From Cladopsammia gracilis (taxonomy: Eukaryota > Cnidaria > Anthozoa > Scleractinia > Dendrophylliidae), in the NCBI GenBank assembly GCA_022457155.1, contig JAJGOT010000195.1, positions 1,083,501 through 1,147,500 on the forward strand: a stretch of DNA of 64,000 nt, written 5' to 3'. Positions 28,323-40,191 of the stretch are shown here, piece after piece. The translations under genes were made by a program, and so were the position numbers. The stretch's first letter is position 1; each line of letters begins with the position of its first letter. The notes beneath the pieces were generated by a model. That model ran no database searches and had not been told where the DNA came from. It saw nothing but the letters and a program-made list of their open reading frames with translations.

Positions 28323-28364
28323 GCCACACTATATAAAACATTAACTTTTCAGCTTTTGTTAAAA

Positions 28365-28634
28365 TATAGACTGCGAGCAGTCTCTCTTTTTCGATCCTAC
28401 GTATCGTTTACAGCATTATCGTTTGCGGTCCTTTGCAGATTTTGGTTCTCTTTTTCGGCCCGCGCTACTCGCCGCTCGCCGCTCGCCGCTCGCCGCTCGC
28501 CGCTCGCCGCTCGCCGCTCGCCGCTCGCCGCTCGCCGCTCGCCGCTCGCCGCTCGCCGCTCGCACATCACGCTATTTATTTGCGTTCGTCCCTACTGACT
28601 TTAGCGGAAAAGAGAGACTGCTCGCAGTCTATCT
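28365..28634. mobile_element. Fold-back element with GCTCGCC minisatellite core
   Basis: The ends TAGACTGCGAGCAGTCTCTC and complement enclose about 13 copies of the 7-bp unit GCTCGCC (28470-28562). Three units equal 21 nt, so all frames read as the same peptide repeat; those ORFs are not genes. Confidence 0.75.
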
Positions 28635-28651
28635 TGACACTTTAATAAAGT

Positions 28652-28754
28652 TTATGTATGTATGTATGTATGTATGTATGTATGTATGTATGTATGTATG
28701 TATGTATGTATGTATGTATGTATGTATGTATGTATGTATGTATGTATGTATGTT
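28652..28754. repeat. (TATG)n microsatellite
   Basis: About 25 tandem TATG units. Confidence 0.95.
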
Positions 28755-28809
28755 AAAATACAGTTAGTGGAGTAGTCTTTGCCCTCCAAAAATACCACTT
28801 GACATTTAA

Positions 28810-28890
28810 CCAGCCCCGTAGCTCTAGTGGTCAACGGTAGAGCGTCCGACCGTCAATATTGCGAAATTTCTTCGAATCGTGCTACCTATT
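28810..28890 (+). repeat. tRNA-like, probable tRNA-derived SINE fragment
   Basis: CCCCGTAGCTCTAGTGGTC resembles a D-arm/A-box and TTCGAATC resembles a T-loop/B-box. The anticodon stem does not pair well and there is no acceptor closure, so it is not a functional tRNA. Confidence 0.35.
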
Positions 28891-31086
28891 ACTGTCCTAC
28901 CTATTACTGTCCTACCTGTTACTCTTGCTCTTGTTGCATGACTGAAAGTTGTATTTGCCATGTTTCTCTTAGAGAAAATGGTTTTCCTTTTTTTTTTATG
29001 TTAGGCTGAATTTCGTTTCTGTTCATTGTCTAAGCGAATTTTGTAGAAAAACATTACAAAGAGGTGACAAACAGTTATGGGAGATTAAACCTGCAATAGC
29101 ACTTTTATAAATAAATATAAAATATCAGCAATTTTAGTTGTTTTAGAACAAGGACAATAAACTTGATAAATTCAATTTTAGTTACGGTCAAGTCTTTGTT
29201 ATTTATTCTTGTTTTATGTTTACAACTGCATGATAACAATAATTTTAGATTACAAACTGCTTTTCTCAGACGTCATAACAAATGGCCCAAAGCTCAGCTA
29301 TGATATTTTTTTCATGCTGTCAACTTTAGATCTAGATATTTTTTTTGCTTTTAAAGGCTTAATTTAGATGGCAGGTGGGAAGACGAATTCATTTTTCTGT
29401 AGAATATAGGATTGCGATCTCGTCCTTAAGTAGATCAACTCACCTTTCTTCAACGCATTTACGTAAAAAATAAACCGAAAGGAACTATTGAAATGGTAAT
29501 TAGTGATATTCAGATCAATTTTTCATCACACCACTAACACTTAACACATTCCGCTTGAGCAAATACAATTGTAAATATTTGTGAACAAAGTCGAAAAGTT
29601 GATAAAAAACGTCGACTCCTCTTCAATTCTTCGTGTGAGGCTGCGAGCGTTAATGGGGTTACACGTCAAACCGAGAAATGAATGGATTTGTTATTTCGGG
29701 TGTTCTTGGTGTTGCGGAAGCCATTGTTGGTTAGCTTTTGTGTTGTGGTGTGGGTATTGTTCAGTGTCTTTTCAATCTTTTGTTTTACGTCATTTGGGGA
29801 TCGCACCATCCGCAACACCAAGAAACTACCGTTATTTCTTAACTCGGTCAGTTTAACAACAAATATGGGTAAGGTCAACCGGTCACAAATGGACCTATAA
29901 GAAGAGTGATGGAAATTCTGCTTTTTGTATCCTCCATTGCCAAAACTATATCCCCAATCAGATCATCTTATAAAGGTGTACTGCTAGGTGAGTAAAAATA
30001 AAAAAATAAAAGCTACTCATGCCTTTACTTTTGTACATATGGCGTTATGTAGATGTGCAATTTTCATGTTAAGTAGTGCTAGAAGTTAAACATTAGAACA
30101 AAATCAGATGCATACGTTCAATTGAAAAGGATGGTGACTATCAGCGAGCATGTTAGATACCTGTTGACTCCGAGCTTGTAATTAGTCGATGCACTATAAT
30201 TCAGCGAGAAAGGCTAGAGATTTTAATATTGAAGCATCAAATAAACGGTTAACGTCATCAGCAATATTTCACAATTTCCTCATTTTTATTTTCTTTTTCC
30301 TGGGAAAAATACATTTCATAAATACAACTGATTTTTTTTGTATAACTTAATTATAAATATTTTAAATAGAAAAAGGACCTTAATAATTAAAGAGGCTATG
30401 TCAAGAGGAACATAATGATGTTTGTTGAAAACTGCCGTATAACATGACTAATAAGTATACCTTCATTAATGCGCAAAATATTCTTTGAACCTAACAATAA
30501 AAATTATATACTGTGAATTCTTGGAGGGATCCGGAGAACGAACCACATGCCAGCCACTTTCTTTCGATTTTTCAAAGACTAACGCGGAAAGACTAGATTG
30601 TTAAATGGAGTCGGCTACATGTTTTAAGTTGCAATACATTTCAATCCTTGTCATCCGCTGCTAAAAACACACATTAGCCAGCCAGATTAGTAGTTCCAGT
30701 GGATTTAGACCATTATTTTTAGATTCCCTTCGATACAAATATGTCTTATGTCTTTTCAAACTGATACTAAAATCTGGTGACATTACTCCTTTAACATACT
30801 AAACTTGAAGGATGCAACTGAAACAACTAGTATACATGTTAGTTAATTGTCTCATAGCTTACGGCATTTGAGGAAATAGACCTATGTTCTTTTGGACACC
30901 TACCGGAAAATGTTTCAAGTTTAAATTTCCTATGCCCAATTTACAATTATGTGAGCTGTTTGATTATTTACATGGGTAAAAGTACCTGTATATTAAAACA
31001 AGACTAGTTTTACCGAATATGTACATTTTTAAGAGATAAATTACTACTGCGCTATTCTGGATTTTCGTCACTACCCAACGTCGGTT
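28891..31086. other. Intergenic stretch, mostly featureless
   Basis: Apart from the MITE 29703-29824, no gene, RNA or clear repeat is seen up to the GPCR stop at 31087. Confidence 0.5.
29703..29824. mobile_element. MITE with TTCTTGGTGTTGCGG ends
   Basis: A 122-bp element with inverted ends TTCTTGGTGTTGCGG/CCGCAACACCAAGAA. A second, inverted copy of nearly the same sequence is at 54365-54488. Confidence 0.75.
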
Positions 31087-32049
31087 TTAGTGCTTGTACG
31101 ACATTCGCTTAATTGCTTCCATGACTTCTCTGGTGCGCCAAATGAATACAAGTGGATGTAAAGACGTTGTGAGAAAAACAAATGTAACCATGAAGGTGTA
31201 CATGATTTTTGCATGTTCTAGCTTTTCCGTGCAGACATATTCTTTGCAGAAACTGACAATAGTCGTTGGAACATAACAAACCGCAATTAAGGCAATAATA
31301 AAGGAAACGGTATAAGCGTACTTCTTAAATCGCGCAAAGTCAAAGAGATTTCTTTGAGAGCTGTCTGGGGAAGTCGAAAGCCTCTGTTGTTTAATTTGGA
31401 TTTGATGTCGTCGAACTAGCAAGAGAATTTTTAGGTAAACTGTCACGATAGTAAAAAGATAGGCAAAGTTAAATGACTTGGTGATGAAAAGAAACGTCTC
31501 GCTTGTCACCCAGAATCGTGTGATAGTCATTGCAATGGAAATGATCAACGCCGTGAGAACTGCTATGGTAATGCGTTCCTTCGTTACTATCTCCTTGTAC
31601 CGCAGATGAAGATGGAGAGACAAATATCGATCAATCGTCATGAACGTTAACATCGCAAAAGATGCATTTAGCGCAGTCTGCGAAGAAAACTCGTAAGCAA
31701 ACCGGGCACCGCAGTATATTTTAAAATTTGTCGTCATTTCAGCCGCCTTAAATACCACAAATGCCGGCCCTGCAAAAAATCCCAAAAGCAAGTCACAAAA
31801 GGCAAACCATCCCAGCAGAATGTATTCCGGTGTATGAAGTGACGTTGTTTTCCAAATTGCAAAGACGATGATAAAGTTACCAATCGAGGAGCATAAAGCG
31901 AAGAACAAGTTTAGAACACAGGCGATAATGTTTGCAGTAAGAGTCGCCGTACTCATAAAGATAGGAGCTGTGAAATAAAAGCATGTCACCGAGGAAATCT
32001 TGTCATCTTCAAGCGAGAATGTAGGGGAGCCGTCCATGCTTTGCCACAC
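31087..32049 (-). CDS. Class A GPCR, melanocortin/adenosine (MECA)-like
   Basis: 320 aa, single exon, seven hydrophobic segments: TM1 about 38-64 with the GN motif (SSIGNFIIVF), TM2 72-98 with CDLL aspartate, TM3 108-132, TM4 155-176, TM5 186-207, TM6 240-265 (CYVP in place of CWxP) and TM7 278-300 (HPLVF replacing NPxxY). The TM3 end is IDRY, followed by LRYKEIVT. The second extracellular loop is very short and has no cysteine, as in melanocortin-type receptors, so the usual TM3-loop disulphide is absent. Predicted plasma-membrane receptor; ligand unknown. Confidence 0.85.
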   Translation of the reverse strand: MWQSMDGSPTFSLEDDKISSVTCFYFTAPIFMSTATLTANIIACVLNLFFALCSSIGNFIIVFAIWKTTSLHTPEYILLGWFAFCDLLLGFFAGPAFVVFKAAEMTTNFKIYCGARFAYEFSSQTALNASFAMLTFMTIDRYLSLHLHLRYKEIVTKERITIAVLTALIISIAMTITRFWVTSETFLFITKSFNFAYLFTIVTVYLKILLLVRRHQIQIKQQRLSTSPDSSQRNLFDFARFKKYAYTVSFIIALIAVCYVPTTIVSFCKEYVCTEKLEHAKIMYTFMVTFVFLTTSLHPLVFIWRTREVMEAIKRMSYKH

Positions 32050-33668
32050 TACAGTTCAACAAACAATCGACGAAGGCAGATGCTAGATTTATAACGATGG
32101 CGATAGTGCATATCGGCTTATATCTTCCCAGTATATTTTAATGTTCCTCAGGCTGCTCTTGCGATGAGACAGAACGACTGCAAAGCAGATCCACTGTCAG
32201 TCAATCACAATCGACCAACTGATTAACAGGATGTTTTCGATATTAACAACCATAATGTTCAATATTGTATCGTTGATAAAATTGCCGCTCCACAAACCTA
32301 TTTATCATCTGAAACAAAGACAAAGTGTTATATTTAAATGCCGACTTCGTTCAAGATGAGATCTATTTATAAATGTGAAGTCTCTCATGAAATTATTCTG
32401 TTCTTATATGGATTTTTTATCATGTCCGATGCCTGAATTATCTAAAATTGTGATGTCAAAAAATTAACAATAGGTGCATGGAAATAAAAAAAATAACAAA
32501 CAACATCCACAAAGCAGCATACATTTTATACCGTAAATATTTGCCCCATTGATGCCAACGATCATAAACAAACTCCGTTTTCTAAACACAGCACGATATC
32601 GTGCTCACTTACTGTGCGTCTTAATGATCGATTGTATTGATTATTAAAATAACAAAACCTTTATATCTTATGCACCGATCGATGCGTACAACCATACAGA
32701 ATCAAAATGAATGCTTTTTTATCTTGTTAAATTATTTCTACAAGTGATAGAAATATGCAGTTGGCACTAAACACCCCTTACTCTCACACTTAAACGCACA
32801 CAAATTGTCTTGCTGAAGCCAATCTAAACCACTTGTAAATTGTCTTGCTGCAAGGTCAATCTAGAGTGAAGTTCATATTTTCCCCTTTGCGTCATCTGAA
32901 AATATACCAGTCGCGTTTGCCTTGCTATACATAGAATATACAGCACGACAGCTAACGAGTTGATCCGGAGTTAATGCGGTGGGAGTGGGTGTTTGATCTT
33001 AAGCCAAAGAAGAAGTTAAGAGTCTTCAGTATTTTAGGCGGCAGTGCTGACAAACATAGACAAGCCTTGGGTACATAAAATGAACTTAACCTGCCTTTCT
33101 AACGATTCATGGTTGATATATTTTCGGTTATAATTACTTTTTTTGTTGCCCTTTGTTTAAAACTTACTGTTGTTTTGTGGTAAAAAAATTGTATTTTACG
33201 CGATATTGGCCTATTCGTGTAATATTGATGAGATTGCAAAACGTTGGTTTAACTGATGCGGAAGCTTTATTAAGTGAACAGCAGTGGGTTATTAGGGGCT
33301 GAACTTTATGTTTATAGACCAATTTGCTGTTCTAAACGCTTTTCTCCACGCTTGGGTAATGCCTTTAAACTTCGTATTTCTCCTCGTCTCAGATCGAAGT
33401 AATATTTAATTCAGCCGAATTTAAAAGCACATTTCCAGAACAAACCACCGACCAGCGGTTGCACTTACGGGTAAATTTGAAACGGCCAACTTTTCTATGT
33501 ATTTCAGTGCATCTATAATTATTGAATTGTGATTAGCACGGCAGAAGCATGATGTGCCACTGTTGCGCGCGTATCACGATAAAGCTTGAACCGGGTGGCA
33601 CACCCCACCAAAAATTCCGAGGAGTACCCCCCTCCCCCCCACCTCCCCCCAGGTGAACAAATCCCGGT

Positions 33669-33814
33669 ACTAGACTGATTTTCCTCAGACCGTGAAATAG
33701 TTAGTACACTAAAAAAGGTTAGTAGATCTTATTTCCATTGCTTTCTTTTGTGTCTATTTGACTAGTGTACGCTAACTACTAGAAACTGTTTCACGGTCTG
33801 AGGAAAATCATTCT
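33669..33814. repeat. Fold-back, 146 bp
   Basis: TGATTTTCCTCAGACCGTGA and complement at the ends, with inner arms AGTTAGTACACT/AGTGTACGCTAACT. Confidence 0.7.
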
Positions 33815-34348
33815 ATCGCTACCTGGTCAAACAGGTCGTCTAAAAGTATATCCGCGATGTTGGATTAGTGCCTATTCGCATGACTAAATTAGAAAACAAC
33901 TGCTAAAAAAATTATACTTTGGAACTTGTGGGGGATAAAAGGGCAGAAAATACTTCTTTAAAATCTTATTTACTGCTATAAATAGTTATGCACAGTCTAT
34001 GAACGTCAGCAGCAATGTACTTACAGCGGCGACCGCAAGATCAATTCATTTATCAATGCGTTTCTGGTGGCACTTATGAGTCCCTAAGGAAGTGACTTAG
34101 CATTTCTACAGCACGCTGTAAAATTCCGTCAGATACTCTAATCTATACTTATGTAGGATTCCAGAAAGAGAACGGAGCTTTAACTCAGTTTATATTTTTT
34201 TACCGAGACAAGTCATTCAAGCCATTCGTATTCACCTTTCTTTTTCCTTTATTTTCCTTCGTGGCAGTGACGAAAGTTTGCTGAGTGAAGCAGTAGCGTT
34301 TCGCGTCCTCTTTCGACTGGAATGTGTTTGCTACGTCCCCGTAGATTG

Positions 34349-34392
34349 ATAGAAAGGTAATATATTTCGGTTTAATTCAAAACCATTTTCAA
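34349..34392. repeat. Inverted partner of 38704-38748
   Basis: GATTGATAGAAAGGTAATAT...TTCAAAACCATTTT matches the complement at 38704-38748, which is part of a Penelope-like remnant. Probably two Penelope fragments in opposite orientation. Confidence 0.6.
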
Positions 34393-34639
34393 AAGATGGA
34401 CAAGTTTACAAAAGCAAGCGTAGCTTATATATATATTGCAAGTATTGCAAACAACACACGCGTAATATTGTTAGGAATGAAATAAACAAAGCAAAGAGTC
34501 CAAAAAAAGTTCTATGCAAACAATGCCAATTCCTTAGTGGCTTTGATCCCGGTGTTCAGTTTTTTAAAGGGATTCCAAAAAACAAAGCTGATATAAATTA
34601 CTAATTAGTGGTAGTAACTGTCTGGTAAATTTTATGTAA

Positions 34640-35040
34640 AAAGCTTCAGGATGGATAAACTTAAATATTCACTATCTCGATTTGGCGTTAAACTTTGGAA
34701 TGAGATACCTCACTATATTAGAGATCTTCCTAGGAAAAAAAATGTTAAAAACACTACACAATTTGTTACTTGATATTTTACAAAACGAAAATGACTATAT
34801 TGAAACGCCTTTGACAATAAAAAACATTGATTTCTTGTTAAATTCAACAACAATTATTTTATTTATTTAACTATTCATTTATTTTCTCTCAATTCTAAAC
34901 CTCTTAATTGTAAAAAAGAAAATATAACTTTCTCCGTGTACTTTTTCGTTGTTTGCCCGCCTAGAATAGCCTTTGCTAAACGCGGGGAGCTAAAATGTAA
35001 CTTTTTTTTTTTTAATAAAGACTTGTTGTTGTTGTTGTTG
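34640..35040 (+). mobile_element. 5'-truncated LINE copy, 3' end only
   Basis: Encodes the same C-terminal pattern as the downstream LINE (F/LGVKLWNEIPHYIRDLP), with a frame break after the KK run. It ends with AATAAA-like sequence and a (GTT)n tail. Non-functional. Confidence 0.75.
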
Positions 35041-35257
35041 AATTTCTGTTGGTCGTGAGAATTGAAGCATTGCGTAGTATAGCATTGTGGACATCATAAC
35101 AATAATAAATAATAATAAATACATTCAGTTTATATAGCGCTAAAAAAACTATAAAAATATTCTAAAGCGCTGACGTGATGGTTTAGTTCGACATCATATC
35201 TTATGTTGTTGATGGCATCATGTAGATTGTGTATTTCAACAATGTGTCTAAATTGTT

Positions 35258-35400
35258 CACAATAGACTATTTTGCTAATGTTGTGTTCCCAGTGCATCTT
35301 GGGTAGTTCCAGTCCTTTGTGGGGGGGCAAACGACCAGTTTGGCAGGTAATTTGGCCGTTTGCCCCCACAAAGGACTAGAACTACCAAGATGCACTGAGC
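35258..35400. mobile_element. Fold-back element whose right arm is split by a LINE
   Basis: The left arm CACAATAGACTATTTTGCTA...CAAACG is matched by CGTTTGCCCCCACAAAGG...GATGCACTG up to 35395. The remainder of the right arm (GCACTGGGAACACAACATTA...TTGTG) lies at 38528-38565, beyond the LINE. Confidence 0.75.
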
Positions 35401-35498
35401 GTGTGCACTGAGCTGTGCAGACGTGTCTTATGTGCTCCGATCCTAATTTACGAATTCTTCTCTTATCCTGAACCTACATATCCTGAAAATCATTCAGT

Positions 35499-35733
35499 AT
35501 GACGGGTAACGATAAGCTACGAATGGAAAATCAAGCTTTGCGTAATGAAATTGAAGTATTAAAGAATGAACTACAGAAAGTTTCCGACGCCCTGGCAAAG
35601 AATCAAGATGGCCGACACGCTGAGCGCAATATGTGGACGGCTTCTCTAACCTGTTTAATCATGAAAAAAACCTGGCAAGGAATTAATGAACTTTTACACA
35701 GAAGGAAAAAAAATTTAAAAGTCATATCTGCGC
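35499..35733 (+). pseudogene. LINE ORF1-like remnant fused to RT linker
   Basis: Begins with ATG and a heptad-rich helix (about 45 residues), then switches to KKTWQGINELLHRRKKN, typical of the pre-RT linker. It is interrupted at 35734 by the TTAA element. An internal deletion between the two parts is inferred. Confidence 0.6.
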
Positions 35734-36461
35734 TTAAGGTTACAGTGTACCTTCAGATAAAAAATTTATCGAAAATTTTTTTTGGCGTCAAAATAAAGTT
35801 TACAGAATGAACTTTCATTCAAAAAAAAAAATTATCGAAAAATAGTGAAAATTGACGGAGAAATGACGGTATAACTTTTGTGGGCGGAGTTTGTTTATGA
35901 AGCGATATGTTTTTTTAAGCGCTGTTTTCTCAAAGTTAATTTTTCGCTTGTTTGGGACACTTTAAAGAGCTACAACTCAAAGGAAATTTGTTCGATTTTC
36001 CTCAAATTTGGACAGAAGCTAGGCTAACATATAATCAACAAAAACGTGTCGGCGATTTTCTTAATTCCGAAAACTTTTTCGTCAAGAGCCATTTCCGTGA
36101 GATCATTCCAATTTTTTTTCTCCCTTTTTCGAAAATATTATGTAACTTTTCACGTGAATTGAATATAGGAAATCGCCGACACGTTTTTTTAGCGCTTCGT
36201 GTCCGGAAATCCGAGAACAAATCAAATTAGCAAAATACAATAATCGATTTGAGTTATAGCGTTTTAAAGCTGATTCGGACGTTCGAATTCAGACGTCGTA
36301 AAAAATTCGACAATTCATTTTATTACCAAATGGTTTCCATATTTAGATAGCCAGCTGTATAAGCTTTAATTTGATATCTGGGTTTAGGTATATTAAGTTT
36401 AATCTTAAGACGCTAGAGCTGTTATACTGGAGACACCCCCGAAGGTACACTGTAACCTTAA
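35734..36461. mobile_element. TTAA element inside the LINE
   Basis: TTAAGGTTACAGTGTACCTT at the left and its complement at the right. The LINE frame continues on both sides of the TTAA, so this insertion is younger than the LINE. No transposase. Confidence 0.85.
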
Positions 36462-38238
36462 GGATTTTAATAATCGTAACAAAATTGTTAAAGACAGTTC
36501 GCGGATACCTAACATTATTAATGAACACTTTGCAACGGTCGGAAACAGACTTGCTAATAAGTTGCCCATTCCCCCAAAACATCATCTAGACTATGTTGAT
36601 AAGTGCAAATCTTCAACTTCATCCTTCTTCTTCCAACCTGTTTTACCCGAAGAAGTATGGTCAGAAATATTACTTGTACCAAATGATAAATCCTATGGCT
36701 TATACTCCTCACCTGTCAAATTACTGAAATGTTCAAGTGCCGTCATAGCTCCTGTTCTCACAGAGATACTTAATACATCTATCAGATTAGGGACTTATCC
36801 ATCAAAGCTCAAAATTGCTAAAATTACGCCAGTATTTAAGAGTGGTGATGATACGGACGCAAACAACTACAGACCTATCTCTTTACTTTCAAATTTCAAT
36901 AGAGTATTTGAGAAAATAATCTACAACAGATTGATGAGCTATATAAAGAAACACGAATTTTTGTATTCCTCACAATACGGCTTTCGTAAGGAGCATTCAA
37001 CCCAACATGCAATACTGGACATTGTTAATGATATACAGACAAACATGAATCAACGATTAATATCTTGTGGAGTATTCATTGATCTTAAAAAAGCCTTTGA
37101 CACCGTAGATCACGATATTTTGCTTGATAAGCTCAATCACTATGGCTTTCGTTGAATAATTAATGATTGGTTCTCATCATATCTTAAAAATCGCACGCAA
37201 AGAACGCAAGTAGACCATCATATATCAGATAAAGCTGTCGTTGGATGTGGTGTTCCTCAAGGATCAATTCTTGGACCTCTGCGTTTCTTGGTATATGTCA
37301 ATGATATTCACAGATGCTCGAATAAATTTAGATTTTACCTCTTTGCAGACGATACTAACATTCTGTATGCGGACAAAAATTTGAAAGATCTTGAGTCAAC
37401 TGTCAACAATGAGCTACAAAACGTTTGTAATTGGCTGACAGCCAATAAACTAACTCTTAATATTAATAAATCCAACTTTGTAATTTTCCGTCCTTATCAA
37501 AAACGTCTTGCTTACCAACCAAAACTTTGCATATTTGATAATGAAAAGAACAAATTTGTTCATCTCGAGTCTAAAGTTTACATAAAATACCTGGGCGTTC
37601 TTATTGATCAGAATCTCTCCTGGAAATACCACATTGATTCTATTGTTACAAAAATTAGTAAAAATATTGGGCTAATTGCAAATCTACGACACTCTGTACC
37701 TCGACCAATACTACTCAATATCTATAAGTCACTAATTCATCCTTATTTAACCTATGGTCTTGCTGCCTGGGGTCAGGCATGCAAGACCTATCTCAATAAA
37801 ATTCTAATTCTTCAGAAAAGAGCTCTTAGATTACTGTACTTTGCAGACTGGCATGATCATGCAATTCCTTTGTTTCTCGAAGCTAACGTGCTTCCAATAA
37901 CTTTTCTTTATTATGAGTCCGTATCAACCTTAATGCATGATATCAATAATGATAAAGCCCCAGCAAACATGCTCAATTTATTTCAGAAAACGTCTAATAT
38001 TCACTCATACAATACACGATCGTCTACATCTGGAAAATTCTATGTTAAATGTTCCAGACTAGAAATATTAAACAATTCTTTCTCTCGGCTCGGAGTAAAG
38101 CTGTGGAATAAGATACCACGCTATATAACGGATCTTCCTAAGAATGCTTTCAAAAGAGCTCTCCGCAAATTGCTATTCAATATTTTAGAAAAGGAGGATG
38201 ACTATATTCAAATCTCCATGATTATTAATAAAGTATAA
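36462..38238 (+). pseudogene. LINE reverse transcriptase, one in-frame stop
   Basis: The frame is open from 36462 through 38238 except for TGA at 37153-37155. The RT motifs are visible: ITPVFKSGD...NYRPISLLS, YGFRKEHST, FIDLKKAFDTVDH, GVPQGSILGP, catalytic FADDT and YLGVLID. The thumb/C-terminal region ends KLWNKIPRYITDLP. RNase H and endonuclease are not present. A single point mutation in an otherwise intact frame suggests recent inactivation. Confidence 0.88.
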
Positions 38239-38589
38239 GTACATAGATACACTTACTATAGCCAGAGAATCCTTGTCTTAATTCAATTTGATCACTTAAA
38301 TTCTGTGTTTTTATTCATTATTATGTGCAATCTGCAAGGCTTTTCAATAGTATAAGGTTTTTGATTTTGTAGATATTTGTATTTTTCATGTACTTGTTTT
38401 GCCCCGCCCCGATTAGCTTTCCAGCTATTTGCAGGGCAAACAAATCAGTCAACTCTTTCATTATTATACTAATTATACATTGTTGTTGTTGTTTCTTGTT
38501 GAATAAATTGTTGTTGTTGTTGTTGTTGCACTGGGAACACAACATTAGCAAAATAGTCTATTGTGTAGGTGACAGTACATGGATGAGTT

Positions 38590-38750
38590 GTGATCAGTAA
38601 TTCCGTGTTCATCAAGACGGAGTATAAGACAGCGATCCGTTTTGCCGATATAACGCGCTTCGCATCCCGGGCACTGAAGTGTAAATTTGTCTATCGCATT
38701 TAAAAATGGTTTTGAATTAAACCGAAATATTACCTTTCTATCAATCTATC
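38590..38750 (-). pseudogene. Penelope-like GIY-YIG endonuclease fragment
   Basis: The minus-strand translation contains FTLQCPGCEARYIGKTDRCL followed by RLDEH, the CxxC-linked GIY-YIG core (YIG, Arg, Glu) found at the C-terminus of Penelope-like elements. It is a short fragment with no reverse transcriptase nearby. Confidence 0.65.
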
Positions 38751-39066
38751 TCCTCGTTCACAAAATATAGACGGCAAGACTGATCCTAACGCCATTAATT
38801 TTTTTTTTTTTTTTTACTGATCCAGGTCTACAACAGATCCGGCTCCTCTTAACGTCTTGTCGCTGTGGTCTTGCCGTTTTCTAAGTCTATCTCCTCGTTG
38901 TTGACTCAAATATTGAATACCGCAGGATGTTCTTCGTATTTTTTTTTATACTTTATTATTTACACCTGTCGGCTGGAAATGGTTTCTGCTCCAAACGTTT
39001 GAGCTTTAACTAGCGTGGATTTTTTACCAATGGCAAATGTAATATTTGATTAGAAACGGCGTCAAT
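38751..39066. other. Repeat debris
   Basis: Small inverted pair GACGGCAAGAC/GTCTTGCCGTTTT (38768-38880) around a T-tract; nothing else recognised. Confidence 0.4.
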
Positions 39067-39222
39067 AGGCCATTTCCGAGTTTCCTTTGGCCTCTCTATC
39101 AAAGCGAGGCTAGGTGCGAAACCTTTGATATGAAAATGAGTTTTCATACTCATTTTCATATCAAAGGTTTCGCACCTAGCCTCGCTTTGATAGAGAGGCT
39201 AAAGGAAACTCGGAAATAGCCT
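39067..39222. mobile_element. Near-perfect 156-bp palindromic fold-back
   Basis: Two arms of about 74 bp (GGCCATTTCCGAGTTTCCTT and complement) meet at an 8-nt loop TTTTCATA. Very strong hairpin potential. Confidence 0.85.
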
Positions 39223-40090
39223 ATTCGCTGAAAATAGACAGACAAAGCAGCTATCTTTCAAACAAAACCGGCTGAGATTCTTCCAGTGGAGCCAAAATAA
39301 TTTGTTTCCCCGCGCGCTAGACGCGGGTGGCGTGATCAATTACGTCATATCATGATTTGTTCTTTTATAAACAATAGTTCTTGGTCAATGAGCGCGCCAA
39401 AATTTAACAGTTATGGTAAAAAAGGATTAACTTGCCTCCATTATTATGGACGTTCTTGCTGAATTGGTTACCCTGAAATAACGTTTTCTACTGTTTCTGT
39501 AACTTTGTGCCTTCTTCAAAAAAGTTACTTGAAACCTTTCAGTGAATTTCGCTTTTACCATGTTCCATTTTTATCTACCATGACAACATGTGGTCCTGGT
39601 TATTCATAAAAAAAATAATCCTTCATATGAACTAAAGCATCCCATCCATGGGAGGGGAACTGACGAAATTAAGCACCATTTTATGGGGCAATAGAACGGA
39701 TATTTGTTCGTGGCATGTGAGTGAATGACGCTTACATGGCAATCACCTTTCAACACTCGTATTAACCCAAATTTTGGATTTTCGACTAAAATAGCTTTTA
39801 AACAACAGAAAAATAACTTCCCTGTTAAGTCAGTAATGACGGACAACCGAAATAACGGTCACGGTGCAGAAGGGCTCCGTAAAATAATATGCATAGGTTG
39901 CGAATCATTTTGTTTCTGTTAGATTCTACATGTAAACATTTTTTTGCAAAATATACAGCGCAAATTAATGAACCTTTTCCGCACTGAATCTTCAAAAATC
40001 AAATTTTATACAGTCAAAAAGCTGAAAACTGGTACCAGTCATCTTAATTATTGGAGAAAAGAAATATTGGCTTTGTAGGGGCAACGTCAT

Positions 40091-40121
<31 letters not shown>

Positions 40122-40191
40122 TTTTTTATTTTTTTTTATTTATTAATGCCAACTTTAACATAATGGACCATTTTTTTTTTTACATTTTCGA
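39223..40191. other. Intergenic, no gene seen
   Basis: Includes (TTTA)n at 40090-40146. Other short frames lack coding character. Confidence 0.5.

Larger units (their letters stand above)
32050..34639. other. Intergenic stretch with one fold-back
   Basis: Contains a C-rich patch near 33626-33650 and a fold-back 33669-33814 (arms GATTTTCCTCAGACCGTGAA and complement). No gene is supported. Confidence 0.5.
35440..38528 (+). mobile_element. Non-LTR retrotransposon (CR1/L2-like LINE), defective
   Basis: An ORF1-like coiled-coil start at 35499 (MTGNDKLRMENQALRNEIEV) jumps directly to RT-region sequence by about 35647, so the endonuclease region is deleted. Reverse transcriptase follows, then a poly-A/(GTT)n tail. 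GCACTG at both sides (35392 region and 38528) is a likely target duplication. A TTAA element is inserted at 35734-36461. Confidence 0.8.

Noticed and set aside
28423..28767. ORFs encoding RRSPLAA repeats and poly Val-Cys-Met-Tyr
   Set aside because: They are translations of the GCTCGCC minisatellite and (TATG)n microsatellite.
28810..28890. Functional tRNA gene
   Set aside because: The anticodon stem does not pair and the acceptor stem is not closed; only A- and B-box similarity remains.
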